From assembly GCF_000401215.1 (NCBI RefSeq), contig NZ_ASRV01000139.1, positions 1 through 33,293 of the forward strand: 33,293 nt of DNA, given 5' to 3'. Position numbers and translations under genes: made by a program. The notes under the pieces are model-generated. The model had not been told where the DNA came from and did not search any database. It saw only the letters and a list, made by a program, of their open reading frames with translations. Positions 16,558 to 24,516 of the stretch are shown here, one piece after another (the first letter of the stretch is position 1; each line of letters begins with the position of its first letter). Source of the DNA: Clostridium sartagoforme AAU1. Its GTDB lineage: Bacteria > Bacillota > Clostridia > Clostridiales > Clostridiaceae.

Positions 16558-16586
16558 ATTTTATCCTTACTACGTAAGTTTGTCAA
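16558..16586 (-). promoter_or_regulatory. Sigma-A promoter of the ACT-PFL operon
   Basis: Minus strand TTGACA (16581-16586), a 17-base spacer, TAAAAT (16558-16563). The spacer carries CTTAC-GTAAG arms (plus strand 16567-16579), a possible operator. The remaining 16590-16850 is very A+T-rich with no gene; I see only a loose AATTAACC/GGTTAATT inverted repeat around 16772-16817. Confidence 0.65.
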
Positions 16587-16852
16587 TTTGAAATATATAT
16601 CATTCGTAAATTTAAACTTATTAATTTTCATTTATATTATTATGTGATGAACATTAATAAGTGTCTAATATTTAATTAAAATATATAAATAGTTAACCTC
16701 TATATAAGTATTATACAAATTTTATTGCTTTTTTTAGGCTTTTTCACTATTTTTTCTAAATTGTATTTAATTAATTAACCTTTTCTATTATAATATAGTT
16801 ATTGCACGGGTTAATTTAGTTATCCCTTTACAATTTATATATACCAAATAAT

Positions 16853-16882
16853 TAGGCAGACTTCTATTATAGAGTCTGCCTA
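16853..16882 (-). terminator. Terminator of the Crp/Fnr regulator gene
   Basis: TAGGCAGACT (16853-16862) pairs perfectly with AGTCTGCCTA (16873-16882), eight bases beyond the stop codon; ATTATTT follows on the minus strand. Confidence 0.7.
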
Positions 16883-16889
16883 GTTATTT

Positions 16890-17558
16890 TCACATAAAAA
16901 ATTCATCTTCTAAGGATTCAAGATCAATAATTTTAATTTCTTTTAAGTTAAAATCTATTAATCCCATATCCTTCATTTTAATTAATTCTCTTGAAAGAGA
17001 TGGCCTTGGTATTCCAAGTTCTTCCGCAAAGTCCTTTTTAGAAGATATCTTAAAAGAAAATGTATTATTTCTTTTATAGTTATCTAATAAAACCTTACAT
17101 ATTTTCCTTCTTATAGAATCTAATTCTATTAGGTTTATTTTTTTATTTAATATAACTATTTTTTGTGATAACAATTCTAATATATTTTCTGTAAATTGAG
17201 TATTCTTTTGAATTATTCCTAAGACACTTTTTTTAGGGAAAGATAATACCTTACAATCCTCAATAGCCATTACTGTTGCTGGATATTCTCTTGCTTTAGA
17301 AAATAATAATGCCTCTGCAAATACATCACTAACATCAAAGGTTGCTAAAGTCAGTACTTTTCCATTTTCATATATAGTCTGAATAACAGCCTTACCTTCA
17401 ACTATTACTGATAAACTATTACATTTTTCACCTTGATTTGCTATTACTTCACCCTTCTTATATGCCTTTAAAAGATATACTTCCGACTTAAGTATTTCTT
17501 CGATTTCATTATTTGATATTCCCTTAAAAAAGCAAGTATTTTTTAAAACATCTATCAT
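16890..17558 (-). CDS. Crp/Fnr family transcriptional regulator
   Basis: 222 residues. The cyclic-nucleotide-binding-like beta-roll is at about 5-125 (FFKGISNNEIEEIL, KKGEVIANQGEKCNSLSVIVEGKAVI, FAEALLFSKAREYPATVMAIEDCKVL). A dimer helix follows, then the winged helix ending with KKDFAEELGIPRPSLSRELIKMKDMGLIDF. The N-terminal Cys cluster of oxygen-sensing FNR is absent and the cAMP-contact residues are not conserved, so the signal is unknown. Size and recognition helix resemble clostridial HcpR-type regulators of hcp, and an hcp gene with a Crp-like operator lies 5 kb away; that link is inference. Start: ATG 17558 after AAAGGAAA. It follows an unknown gene by 73 bp. A 9-bp inverted repeat just upstream could be its own operator. 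Confidence 0.85.
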   Translation of the reverse strand: MIDVLKNTCFFKGISNNEIEEILKSEVYLLKAYKKGEVIANQGEKCNSLSVIVEGKAVIQTIYENGKVLTLATFDVSDVFAEALLFSKAREYPATVMAIEDCKVLSFPKKSVLGIIQKNTQFTENILELLSQKIVILNKKINLIELDSIRRKICKVLLDNYKRNNTFSFKISSKKDFAEELGIPRPSLSRELIKMKDMGLIDFNLKEIKIIDLESLEDEFFM

Positions 17559-17575
17559 AAATAAATTTCCTTTCC

Positions 17576-17602
17576 AAGTATTTTCGCATTGCAAAAATAC
17601 TT
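17576..17602 (-). promoter_or_regulatory. Inverted repeat upstream of the Crp/Fnr gene
   Basis: AAGTATTTT (17576-17584) and AAAATACTT (17594-17602) form perfect 9-bp arms around a 9-base loop, ending about 18 bases before the start codon. It could be an autoregulatory operator or an RNA hairpin. Confidence 0.35.
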
Positions 17603-17630
17603 CAGTTTACATTTCACACCTTAAGATTAG

Positions 17631-18083
17631 TTAATTATTTAGTAAGAATCTCCACTTTAAATGAGATGCAATTACATATGTATCCATTGGTTCATTTAAT
17701 ATATCTCTTATTCCTTCTTCCTTAGGATTAAAGCCTTCATTATCTGCCCAAACAATTAAGTTATCATCTCTGCCACTTATTAAATCATTATGTATATCTA
17801 AATAGCAATCGAAGATATCACAACTATAATGTTCTTGCCAACCAACTATATGAAACTTTTTCACATTTGTAAAACATAATTCTAATACCTTTTTGGCACA
17901 TTGGCTTTGAAAAATCATATGAAGTTTTCTATCCTCCGGCATTCCAAAACCCATGTTTCCTTCATTATCTACAGATGTACCACTTTTATAATTTAATTCC
18001 ACTAAGCAAGAATCATGAAAGCCACAATACTCTTTAATCAAATATTCTATATCTTCTCTATTGTTAATTTCATTCCATTCCAT
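17631..18083 (-). CDS. Conserved-looking hypothetical protein, 150 aa
   Basis: I do not recognise a named domain. The protein is soluble, acidic and rich in aromatic residues. It opens with MEWNEINNREDIEYLIKEY and GFHDSCLVELNYKSG, a pattern (FHDS followed by beta strands) that occurs in several small uncharacterised Firmicutes proteins. It contains six cysteines and no membrane segment or signal peptide. Start: ATG with AAGGAG 13 bases upstream, slightly long spacing. It is 73 bp upstream of the Crp/Fnr gene in the same direction, so they may be co-transcribed. The metG terminator lies just upstream. Confidence 0.75.
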   Translation of the reverse strand: MEWNEINNREDIEYLIKEYCGFHDSCLVELNYKSGTSVDNEGNMGFGMPEDRKLHMIFQSQCAKKVLELCFTNVKKFHIVGWQEHYSCDIFDCYLDIHNDLISGRDDNLIVWADNEGFNPKEEGIRDILNEPMDTYVIASHLKWRFLLNN

Positions 18084-18226
18084 ATAGCAAACGCTCCTTA
18101 AATATGCCTATACTTATATTTAAATTTATTGACTATTCACATTAAACTTATTTATTGTTTTTATTATAACATATTTTGTAAATATGTATAACTTTTAATA
18201 ATGTAGATACTTTAAGATATAAAAAT

Positions 18227-18260
18227 AGCCTTAGACAAGTCCACTTAATGGTCTAAGGCT
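18227..18260 (-). terminator. Terminator of metG
   Basis: AGCCTTAGAC (18227-18236) pairs with GTCTAAGGCT (18251-18260). The minus-strand transcript continues ATTTTTATAT. Ten bases beyond the metG stop. Confidence 0.8.
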
Positions 18261-18270
18261 TAAAGATTAC

Positions 18271-19929
18271 TTATAAGGAAACTCGACTCACATACCTTCG
18301 CTGAGTAAGTTCCACCAACCTATTTTTCTCTTCTTCTATTATCTTCTTATTAAGTCTTTCAAATAATATTGTAACTTCCTCAATTGATACTCCATACTTC
18401 GGCACAATTATTTCCCACCTATCCTCATTAATAGCTAACCATACTTTTATTTTACCTGAAGATTCTGGCAAAAATGGTGATAATAAATTTGCTAAATTTG
18501 CTATTGAATAAATACAATTATATATTGTGTTACCACAAACTTCCAAATCATCTTTTACAGTAATCCATGGTGCGTTTTCATCAAAATATTTATTGATACT
18601 TCTTATAAATTCAAAAACTTTCTCAAGTGCAATTTTAAAATTTCCTTGTTCTATAAGGTTTCCTATAATATTATATAAAATATCTATTTTTTCTTTTATA
18701 TTGATATCCACTTCTCCATTAGGAATTTTATTATTAAAATATTTTTTAGCAAAAACTAAAGTTCTATTAACTAAATTACCATATGCCCCTAATAATTCAC
18801 CATTATTACTATTCACAAATTCTCTCCAAGAAAAGTCAGTATCTCTTTTTTCTGGTGCATTAATTAAGAAAAAGTATCTTAATGTATCTGAGTTATAACG
18901 CTCTATTATATCTGGTACCCATACTGCCCAGTTACTACTTGTTGATATTTTTTTACCCTCTAATGTTAAATATTCACTAGATATTATCCTATCTGGTAAC
19001 TTATTATATCCTATACCCTTTATTAATGCTGGTAAAATTATGGAGTGAAATGGTATATTATCTTTACCATGTACATAATATGAAGTAGCATTTTCTTCCC
19101 AAAACTCTTTATATGATTTTTTATTTTCTAATGCCCATTTTTTACTCATTGTAAGATATCCAAGTACTGCATCTATCCACACATAAACCTTTTTATCTCT
19201 AAATTGTTGTATGGGTATATCTACTCCTAATGATAAGTCTCTTGATATAGCCCTATCACATAACCCTTCATTTAGGTATCTTTTTGTATTATTTACTGCA
19301 TTAACTCTCCAATTACTTTGAGTTTTATCTAGGTTTTCTTTAATAGTGTTTTGAAATTTAGATAAAGCGAAATATAACTGTTTTGTATTCTTTACTATTG
19401 GTGTATTGTTACATAATTTACATTTTCTTTCTGAAAGTTCTAATGGTTCTAGTAAAGTACCACAATTATCACATTGGTCTCCTCTTGCAATTGAATTACA
19501 TTTTGGACACACTCCTTCAACATATCTATCTGGTAAAAACTGCTTACAATGTTGACAGTATATTTGCTCTACTTCCTTTTCATAAATTAATCCTTTATTG
19601 TATAGTAAAACTATAGCTTCTTGTACATCCTTCTTATGAAATTCATCATCTGTTCTACCATAATAATCATATGAAAAATTTAACCTCTCAAAACACTTTT
19701 TAAATTCTTCATGATATTTATCTGCTATATCCTTTGGCGATACACCTTCTTTCTTTGCTCTTATTGATATAGGAGTTCCATGACAATCACTCCCTGAAAC
19801 ATATAATACATTACATCCCTTCATCCTATAATATCTTGCTAATACATCTCCTGGTAATAATGCAGCTATATGGCCAATATGTATTGACCCATTAGCATAT
19901 GGCCAAGCCCCTCCAATAAAAATATTCAT
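18271..19929 (-). CDS. metG: Methionyl-tRNA synthetase, archaeal-like (MetRS2-type)
   Basis: 552 residues; charges tRNA-Met. HIGH motif at 17-20 (GSIHIGH). Four C-x2-C pairs (Cys125/128, 141/144, 153/156, 170/173) indicate two zinc knuckles. The KMSKS loop reads KISTS (327-331), with Thr where most bacterial enzymes have the second Lys. The following SSNWAVWVPDIIERY and NAPEKRDTDFSWREFVN resemble archaeal MetRS and the MetRS2 of some Gram-positive pathogens. There is no C-terminal EMAP-type tRNA-binding domain. The start follows AAGGAGG. It is preceded by a Met T-box leader, so expression should rise when tRNA-Met is uncharged. Whether the genome also has a standard MetRS cannot be seen here. 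Confidence 0.95.
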   Translation of the reverse strand: MNIFIGGAWPYANGSIHIGHIAALLPGDVLARYYRMKGCNVLYVSGSDCHGTPISIRAKKEGVSPKDIADKYHEEFKKCFERLNFSYDYYGRTDDEFHKKDVQEAIVLLYNKGLIYEKEVEQIYCQHCKQFLPDRYVEGVCPKCNSIARGDQCDNCGTLLEPLELSERKCKLCNNTPIVKNTKQLYFALSKFQNTIKENLDKTQSNWRVNAVNNTKRYLNEGLCDRAISRDLSLGVDIPIQQFRDKKVYVWIDAVLGYLTMSKKWALENKKSYKEFWEENATSYYVHGKDNIPFHSIILPALIKGIGYNKLPDRIISSEYLTLEGKKISTSSNWAVWVPDIIERYNSDTLRYFFLINAPEKRDTDFSWREFVNSNNGELLGAYGNLVNRTLVFAKKYFNNKIPNGEVDINIKEKIDILYNIIGNLIEQGNFKIALEKVFEFIRSINKYFDENAPWITVKDDLEVCGNTIYNCIYSIANLANLLSPFLPESSGKIKVWLAINEDRWEIIVPKYGVSIEEVTILFERLNKKIIEEEKNRLVELTQRRYVSRVSL

Positions 19930-19967
19930 TTTCTAAATCCTCCTTATTAATAATAAAACTTAAATAT

Positions 19968-20256
19968 AAAAAAGCTCCCGTTCTAAGAAATTAATCTTAG
20001 GAACGAGAGCTAAACTTCGTGTTACCATCCTATTTCATGCATACCTTACAATATGCACCTCATCAAGTACGTCATATATAATATGATTATACTCTATCAC
20101 TATAACGGGTGAATCCGTTGCAGCCTTAATTTTTATAACAAAAATCTCGGTACACCGCTCCAAGGCCATTTTCACTTTAATATCCTTTGCTTCCTCTCAC
20201 CAATGGAAACTCTCTGTATAAGTATTCTTAAAGTTACTTTCCTCTTCATTACATTT
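19968..20256 (-). promoter_or_regulatory. T-box leader (methionine) of metG
   Basis: The conserved T-box sequence is AGGATGGTAACACGAAG (20015-20031, minus strand), close to the AGGGTGGNACCGCG consensus. The competing terminator is a 15-bp G+C-containing stem, AGCTCTCGTTCCTAAG / CTTAGAACGGGAGCT (19973-20011), followed by TTTTTTAT. In the upstream Stem I, a likely specifier codon ATG (20167-20169) lies in GTGAAAATGGCC, about 88 bases from the predicted start of transcription. This matches methionine. Charged tRNA-Met should end transcription before metG and uncharged tRNA should allow it. Confidence 0.9.
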
Positions 20257-20262
20257 GTAATT

Positions 20263-20290
20263 ATTATACTCTTCTTAATTACATTGTCAA
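20263..20290 (-). promoter_or_regulatory. Sigma-A promoter of the metG T-box transcript
   Basis: Minus strand TTGACA (20285-20290), a 16-base spacer, TATAAT (20263-20268): both hexamers are perfect matches. Confidence 0.75.
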
Positions 20291-20322
20291 TATACAAATT
20301 TAGTAAAATTCTACGTCGTTTG

Positions 20323-20590
20323 TGGTATGGTTCATCGTACTGTAAGTAAAAAGACTTAGATTTTCACATATACAATATAATTAATAATATTTCAATTTCA
20401 AGTTTTAATAATATTTTTATAAAAAAATAAGTAGCAAAACCACCTAGATTCTACTACTTATTTCAAATTAATATTTAACCAATTTGGTGTTTTCTTATCT
20501 TTCCAAACAACTTCACCATCTTTAATAACCATAACTAATTTAAACATTTCTGAATTATCGTATATATTAATTTTGTCACATATATTAATG
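20323..20590. repeat. Direct repeat copy 1 (3' end of the zeta-like gene and its downstream DNA)
   Basis: This stretch aligns with about 21275-21560 at roughly 70% by eye, including the non-coding part (GTAAGTAAAAA, TATAC, AATCAAGTTTT-like, ATTTTTTATAAAAAA). It marks an old tandem duplication of the toxin gene region. Confidence 0.75.
20425..20463 (-). terminator. Terminator of the zeta-like gene
   Basis: AAATAAGTAG (20425-20434) pairs with CTACTTATTT (20454-20463), overlapping the stop codon, and the minus-strand transcript continues TTTTATA. Confidence 0.75.
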
Positions 20591-21021
20591 ACTTTACTCA
20601 AATTTGCTAAAGAATCGAAGTATCTTCTTTCTATAGCCTCATCTGGTATTCCATGACCACCTTTTCTTACTCGTATTGCAACTCTTTCTTTCGCAATATC
20701 GACACTTTTTACCCCTATATAATTCATAGTAACATAAAATCCTTTTTCTTTTGCCAATTTTATATTACTAATAATACTTTTTCCTGATAAAGTAGTTTCT
20801 TGATTAAATGATATTCCTTCAACTATATATTTTTTTATTAGTTTTATAGCTTCTCTAGCACATTTAATTTGAAGATTATTATCTTGCCAATGTCCTATCC
20901 TTGAAACCATTTCATCAGTATTTATTCTCTTTTCATCTATATTTTCATTATAATAAATAGATTTATATATAGAAGTTTTTCCTGCACCATTAACTCCTGC
21001 AAATATAATGTAATTTTTCAT
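20458..21021 (-). CDS. Zeta-toxin-family P-loop kinase
   Basis: 187 residues. Walker A GVNGAGKTS at 9-17. INTDEM at 34-39 has the Asp expected for the substrate site. NQETTLSGKS is near 80. The lid-type RVAIRVRKGGHGIPDEAIERRY near 115-136 carries the conserved Arg residues typical of bacterial zeta-like kinases. Known zeta toxins phosphorylate UDP-N-acetylglucosamine and block peptidoglycan synthesis; that substrate is inferred here. The start lies one base after the stop of a 54-residue ORF, the probable antitoxin, giving a compact toxin-antitoxin layout. The degenerate remains of a second copy follow immediately on the far side. Chromosomal zeta-like proteins are not all toxic, so toxicity is unproven. 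Confidence 0.8.
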   Translation of the reverse strand: MKNYIIFAGVNGAGKTSIYKSIYYNENIDEKRINTDEMVSRIGHWQDNNLQIKCAREAIKLIKKYIVEGISFNQETTLSGKSIISNIKLAKEKGFYVTMNYIGVKSVDIAKERVAIRVRKGGHGIPDEAIERRYFDSLANLSKVINICDKINIYDNSEMFKLVMVIKDGEVVWKDKKTPNWLNINLK

Positions 21022-21022
21022 A

Positions 21023-21187
21023 TTAATTACCTATAACTTTCATTTGCTCTCTTTGTAATAGGATATTAGATAAATTTGCATAAAAATCTTGTTCTTCTTT
21101 TGTTTTTGAGTTTAAAAGCAATTCCATAATATCAGTATAGGAATACTTTAAAAAAATATCATATAAATTGATACACTTATTATCCAT
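21023..21187 (-). CDS. Small ORF upstream of the zeta-like kinase, probable antitoxin
   Basis: 54 residues (starting MDNKCINLYDIFLKYSYTD, ending REQMKVIGN), too short to be listed by many gene finders. AAAGGAGG sits six bases before the ATG, a very strong site. The protein is helical and acidic. The middle, TKEEQDFYANLSNILLQREQ, fits the small partner proteins that precede chromosomal zeta kinases in other Gram-positive and Fusobacterium-like genomes (recall, not searched). It has no resemblance I can see to classical epsilon antitoxin beyond size and helicity. It ends one base before the kinase start, so the two are translationally coupled. Confidence 0.7.
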   Translation of the reverse strand: MDNKCINLYDIFLKYSYTDIMELLLNSKTKEEQDFYANLSNILLQREQMKVIGN

Positions 21188-21274
21188 ATAATCCTCCTTT
21201 AGAAATTAATTTATAAATTAATTATATACCAAAGAATTAAAATAATAAACCTAAGATCTAATAATTTGGGTTCC

Positions 21275-21565
21275 CATAGATACGCTTCACCGTATCGTAA
21301 GTAAAAAATTTAGACTTTCCAATATACATCTTAATCAGTATTATTTCAAAATCAAGTTTTGATTATATTTTTTATAAAAAATAACTAACAAAACATTTAT
21401 CATTTTACTAGCTACTTTTCCAATATATTATTTACTCAATTAGGTACTTTTTTATCTCTACATATTATCTATCCATTTTTTAAATAAATACCTTCTCTTA
21501 ACACTTCTGTATTATCATATATATTTACTTAATTTAAACCTACTAAGTTTATTAATTTTTTACAA
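21275..21565 (-). pseudogene. Remnant of a second zeta-like gene (direct repeat copy 2)
   Basis: The minus-strand translation of about 21424-21560 gives LINLVGLN-stop-VNIYDNTEVLREG, then IYLKNG-stop-IICRDKKVPN-stop-VN. This lines up with SKVINICDKINIYDNSEMF and the final VIKDGEVVWKDKKTPNWLN of the intact gene. Both Trp codons have become stops. The adjacent non-coding DNA (21275-21423) also matches the region after the intact gene. Only the last ~45 codons can be recognised; the P-loop part and any antitoxin are gone. Confidence 0.75.
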
Positions 21566-21579
21566 AACAAACTTTTTCA

Positions 21580-21990
21580 TTAGTTATGATTCCCGCTATC
21601 ATAACACCACTTTGCTATTTCAGTAATAAGCTCAAGAGGTAATGGCTTGCTGTAAGGAAATTGAACTGCTCCTTTACTTGTCTTGTATTCTGTAAGCCTT
21701 TGGCTGAAATGTTCTACAGCTTTGTCTCCAGGATATAATCCAATATGCTTTTTAAATGCTGCAAAATGAATTATATTTTGTTTATTCCAATAAGTTGGCA
21801 TACTCCAGGAAATACGTTCTTCAGCATATGGGAGTGCTTCACGAATTGTATCTCTAATTTGATTTAATAATGGCCAAAGCTCCTCTGATTGCATACTAAT
21901 ATAGTCGTCAATAGTTTTAGGTTTTTCACTGCAGTAATGGTCTTGGTTGGTATTCTTGAACTCTTTGCCGCATTTATCACATTTCCACAT
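21580..21990 (-). CDS. DUF1801 (YdhG-like) protein with N-terminal zinc-ribbon
   Basis: 136 residues. Residues 1-20 (MWKCDKCGKEFKNTNQDHYC) form a short C-x2-C...H-x-C zinc-binding element. The rest is the DUF1801 fold, with IDDYISMQSEELWPLLNQIRDTIREALP, EERISWSMPTYW, IIHFAAFKKHIGLYPG and the final KGAVQFPYSKPLPLELITEIAKW. Members are small cytosolic proteins without a firm function; an iron-chaperone (frataxin-like) role has been proposed for B. subtilis YdhG. The start follows GAGGAAG. It is a single gene in an accessory-looking stretch. It may have been brought in with, or split from, the duplicated zeta region. Confidence 0.85.
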   Translation of the reverse strand: MWKCDKCGKEFKNTNQDHYCSEKPKTIDDYISMQSEELWPLLNQIRDTIREALPYAEERISWSMPTYWNKQNIIHFAAFKKHIGLYPGDKAVEHFSQRLTEYKTSKGAVQFPYSKPLPLELITEIAKWCYDSGNHN

Positions 21991-22145
21991 ATTAGATCTT
22001 CCTCACTCTCACTCTAATTATTATCTTCATTATAAATATTTTACTCAATAACTTATTAATTTATATAGCTTATAAAAATTATTTGCTTTATTAATTATAA
22101 CATATTCTGTAAACAAATCATTGATTATTCAACTTTATAATTCTA

Positions 22146-22451
22146 TTAATGAAATAGGATTAAGATTGCAATTATCGCTGGTGTAGAAAGAATTATCACT
22201 GTAATAATGAATATTAATTTTATATATTTACTTATTGTATTTTCTTTAATTAAGCTAATTCTTAAAATCAATAATGAAGCAATTAAAATAATAATAGCAA
22301 TAATACCATATGCCATAAAGGTAAATGTACCTGTCATTGTTGATTTTCCAACACTAACTTCATATAAATTTATTTGATATTTTCTTATAGCTCCTATACA
22401 TGTTATTAATATAAATAATATAAGCGGGTAAAATTTCTTCACTAATCTCAT
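22146..22451 (-). CDS. Small membrane protein, unknown
   Basis: 101 residues with three strongly hydrophobic segments (about 6-22, 45-66 and 78-99) and a basic N-terminus, MRLVKKFYP. No family recognised. I use the ATG at 22451, which has AGAGGTGA ten bases upstream; the GTG at 22463 overlaps that site. It stands alone between the DUF1801 gene and hcp. No terminator is obvious. Confidence 0.6.
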   Translation of the reverse strand: MRLVKKFYPLILFILITCIGAIRKYQINLYEVSVGKSTMTGTFTFMAYGIIAIIILIASLLILRISLIKENTISKYIKLIFIITVIILSTPAIIAILILFH

Positions 22452-22639
22452 ATACAAAATCACCTCTCTATCATATTTCTACACAAATAAAACTATACCT
22501 TTATATCATAATTATATTTTCATAAGAAATAAGATAGACTTTTAAATCCTATCCTAGATAATTAAAACTCGAAAACTGAAGGAAAGAAATTATAAATAGT
22601 TATATACATATAAACTTTTTATAACTGCTCTAAAAGTAA

Positions 22640-22685
22640 AAAAGAAGCTTGTCTCCCTAAATAATTAGTTCAACAAGCTTCTTTT
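22640..22685 (-). terminator. Terminator of hcp
   Basis: AAAAGAAGCTTGT (22640-22652) pairs perfectly with ACAAGCTTCTTTT (22673-22685). The minus-strand transcript continues TTTTTTACTTTT. Confidence 0.8.
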
Positions 22686-22695
22686 AATATTTATA

Positions 22696-24333
22696 TTATG
22701 CTAAAAACATTTTTAAATCATCTTCAACATTTGTTATTCCACCGATTCCAAAGTTTTCAACAAGTACTTTAGCAACATTTGGTGAAAGGAATGCTGGTAG
22801 AGTTGGTCCTAAGTGGATATTCTTAACTCCTAAGTATAGTAATGATAATAATACTATAACAGCTTTTTGTTCGTACCATGCAATGTTAAATGCTATTGGT
22901 AATTCATTGATATCTTGTAATTCAAATACTTCTTTAAGTTTTAATGCAATTAATGCTAATGAGTATGAATCGTTACATTGTCCTGCATCTAAAACTCTTG
23001 GAATTCCACCGATATCTCCTAAATCTAATTTGTTATATTTGTATTTTGCACAACCTGCTGTTAATATAACAGTGTCTTGTGGTAATGCTTTTGCAAAATC
23101 TGTGTAGTAGTTTCTTGATTTAGCTCTTCCGTCACATCCTGCCATTACGAAGAACTTCTTAATTGCTCCTGTCTTAACAGCATCTACAACTTTATCTGCA
23201 AGTGCAAATACTTGATTATGAGCAAATCCTCCAATGATTTCTCCCTTTTCTATTTCTGTTGGAGCCTTACAAGTCTTAGCAAGTTCAATTATTTCTGAGA
23301 AATCCTTAGCTTGTCCATCCACTCCATCTATGTGCTTACATCCTGGGAATCCTGCAGCTCCAGTTGTAAATACTCTAGCCTTGTAGCTATCCTTTGGTGG
23401 TACTATACAGTTAGTTGTCATAAGGATTGGTCCATTGAAGCTTTCAAATTCTTCTTTTTGCTTCCACCATGCATTTCCATAGTTTCCTACAAAGTTATCA
23501 TATTGTTTGAATTTTGGATAGTAATGAGCTGGTAACATTTCTGAGTGAGTATAAACATCTACTCCAGTTCCTTTTGTTTGCTCTAATAATTGTTCTAAGT
23601 CTTTTAAATCATGACCTGAAACTAATATTCCTGGCTTATTTCCAACACCTATATTAACTTTTGTTATTTCTGGGTTTCCGTAAGTTCCAGTATTAGCACT
23701 ATCAAGTAGAGCCATACCGTCTACCCCTACTTTACCTGTTTCTAAAGTTAAAGCAACTAACTCATCTGCAGTTAAAGTATCATCTAATAACTTAGCTAAA
23801 GTTTCTTGCATAAATGCACTTACTTCTTCATTGTCATAGCTTAATTCATTAGCATGTTTCATGTATGCTGATAAACCTTTTAATCCATAAGTTATAAGTT
23901 CTCTTAAACTTCTTACATCTTCATTTTCAGTTGCTAATACTCCAACTACTGCTGATTTTGCATCATATTCTTCTCTTGTAGTAGCTGTCCATAATGCTGC
24001 TTCTGATAAACCATCTTTATTTGATAATTTAGCTAATAATTCTTCTTTTATTTCTAAAACTCTTTTTACTCTATCATAGAATATTTCATCATCAAAGTTA
24101 GCATTAGTTATAGTTGTAAATAGATTTATAGTTATGAAATGGTTAACTTCAGCTGAAATTTCTTTTCCTTCTTTTCTAAGTCTAGTTGTAACCTCTGATA
24201 ATCCTTTTGTTGTATATACTAAAAGGTCTTGCATTCTAGCAAGGTCTGGTGACTTTCCACAAACTCCGAATTGAGTACATCCTGTACAACCTGCTGTTTC
24301 TTGACATTGGAAACAGAACATTTTATTTTCCAT
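22696..24333 (-). CDS. hcp: Hydroxylamine reductase / hybrid cluster protein
   Basis: 545 residues. It is a cytosolic Fe-S protein that reduces NO (and hydroxylamine in vitro) and supports nitrosative stress defence. The N-terminal cluster motif is [19 protein letters not shown] (residues 7-25), the short-spacing type of anaerobes, with one extra Cys. Hybrid-cluster ligands appear in the conserved blocks [29 protein letters not shown] and [10 protein letters not shown]. The start follows AAGGAGGA. It is a single-gene unit with its own terminator. Upstream, a perfect palindrome is placed for class II activation by a Crp/Fnr-type protein. Expression probably responds to nitrite/NO through an HcpR-like regulator. 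Confidence 0.97.
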   Translation of the reverse strand: MENKMFCFQCQETAGCTGCTQFGVCGKSPDLARMQDLLVYTTKGLSEVTTRLRKEGKEISAEVNHFITINLFTTITNANFDDEIFYDRVKRVLEIKEELLAKLSNKDGLSEAALWTATTREEYDAKSAVVGVLATENEDVRSLRELITYGLKGLSAYMKHANELSYDNEEVSAFMQETLAKLLDDTLTADELVALTLETGKVGVDGMALLDSANTGTYGNPEITKVNIGVGNKPGILVSGHDLKDLEQLLEQTKGTGVDVYTHSEMLPAHYYPKFKQYDNFVGNYGNAWWKQKEEFESFNGPILMTTNCIVPPKDSYKARVFTTGAAGFPGCKHIDGVDGQAKDFSEIIELAKTCKAPTEIEKGEIIGGFAHNQVFALADKVVDAVKTGAIKKFFVMAGCDGRAKSRNYYTDFAKALPQDTVILTAGCAKYKYNKLDLGDIGGIPRVLDAGQCNDSYSLALIALKLKEVFELQDINELPIAFNIAWYEQKAVIVLLSLLYLGVKNIHLGPTLPAFLSPNVAKVLVENFGIGGITNVEDDLKMFLA

Positions 24334-24384
24334 TTAAAAATCCTCCTTGATAATATAAACTTAATTTATTTCTTTCTTGATTAC

Positions 24385-24427
24385 ATTATATGAGGATTTT
24401 AATCGGAATTCGGTAACAAGCGTTACC
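24385..24427 (-). promoter_or_regulatory. hcp promoter and palindromic Crp/Fnr-type operator
   Basis: A perfect TATAAT (24385-24390, minus) places the start near 24378. The palindrome GGTAACAAGCGTTACC (24412-24427) is centred 41.5 bases upstream, where a Crp/Fnr dimer would replace the -35 contact. No good -35 hexamer exists, which fits activator dependence. Confidence 0.6.
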
Positions 24428-24516
24428 AAAAAATTAAAACTTTTAAAATTAATAAATTAATTTAGTAAGACTGGATTAATTTAAGAGTTCTAAACTTACC
24501 AATATGTCATTAATTA

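Noticed and set aside
16890..17558. Oxygen-sensing FNR
   Set aside because: The N-terminal cluster of cysteines needed for a 4Fe-4S centre is missing.
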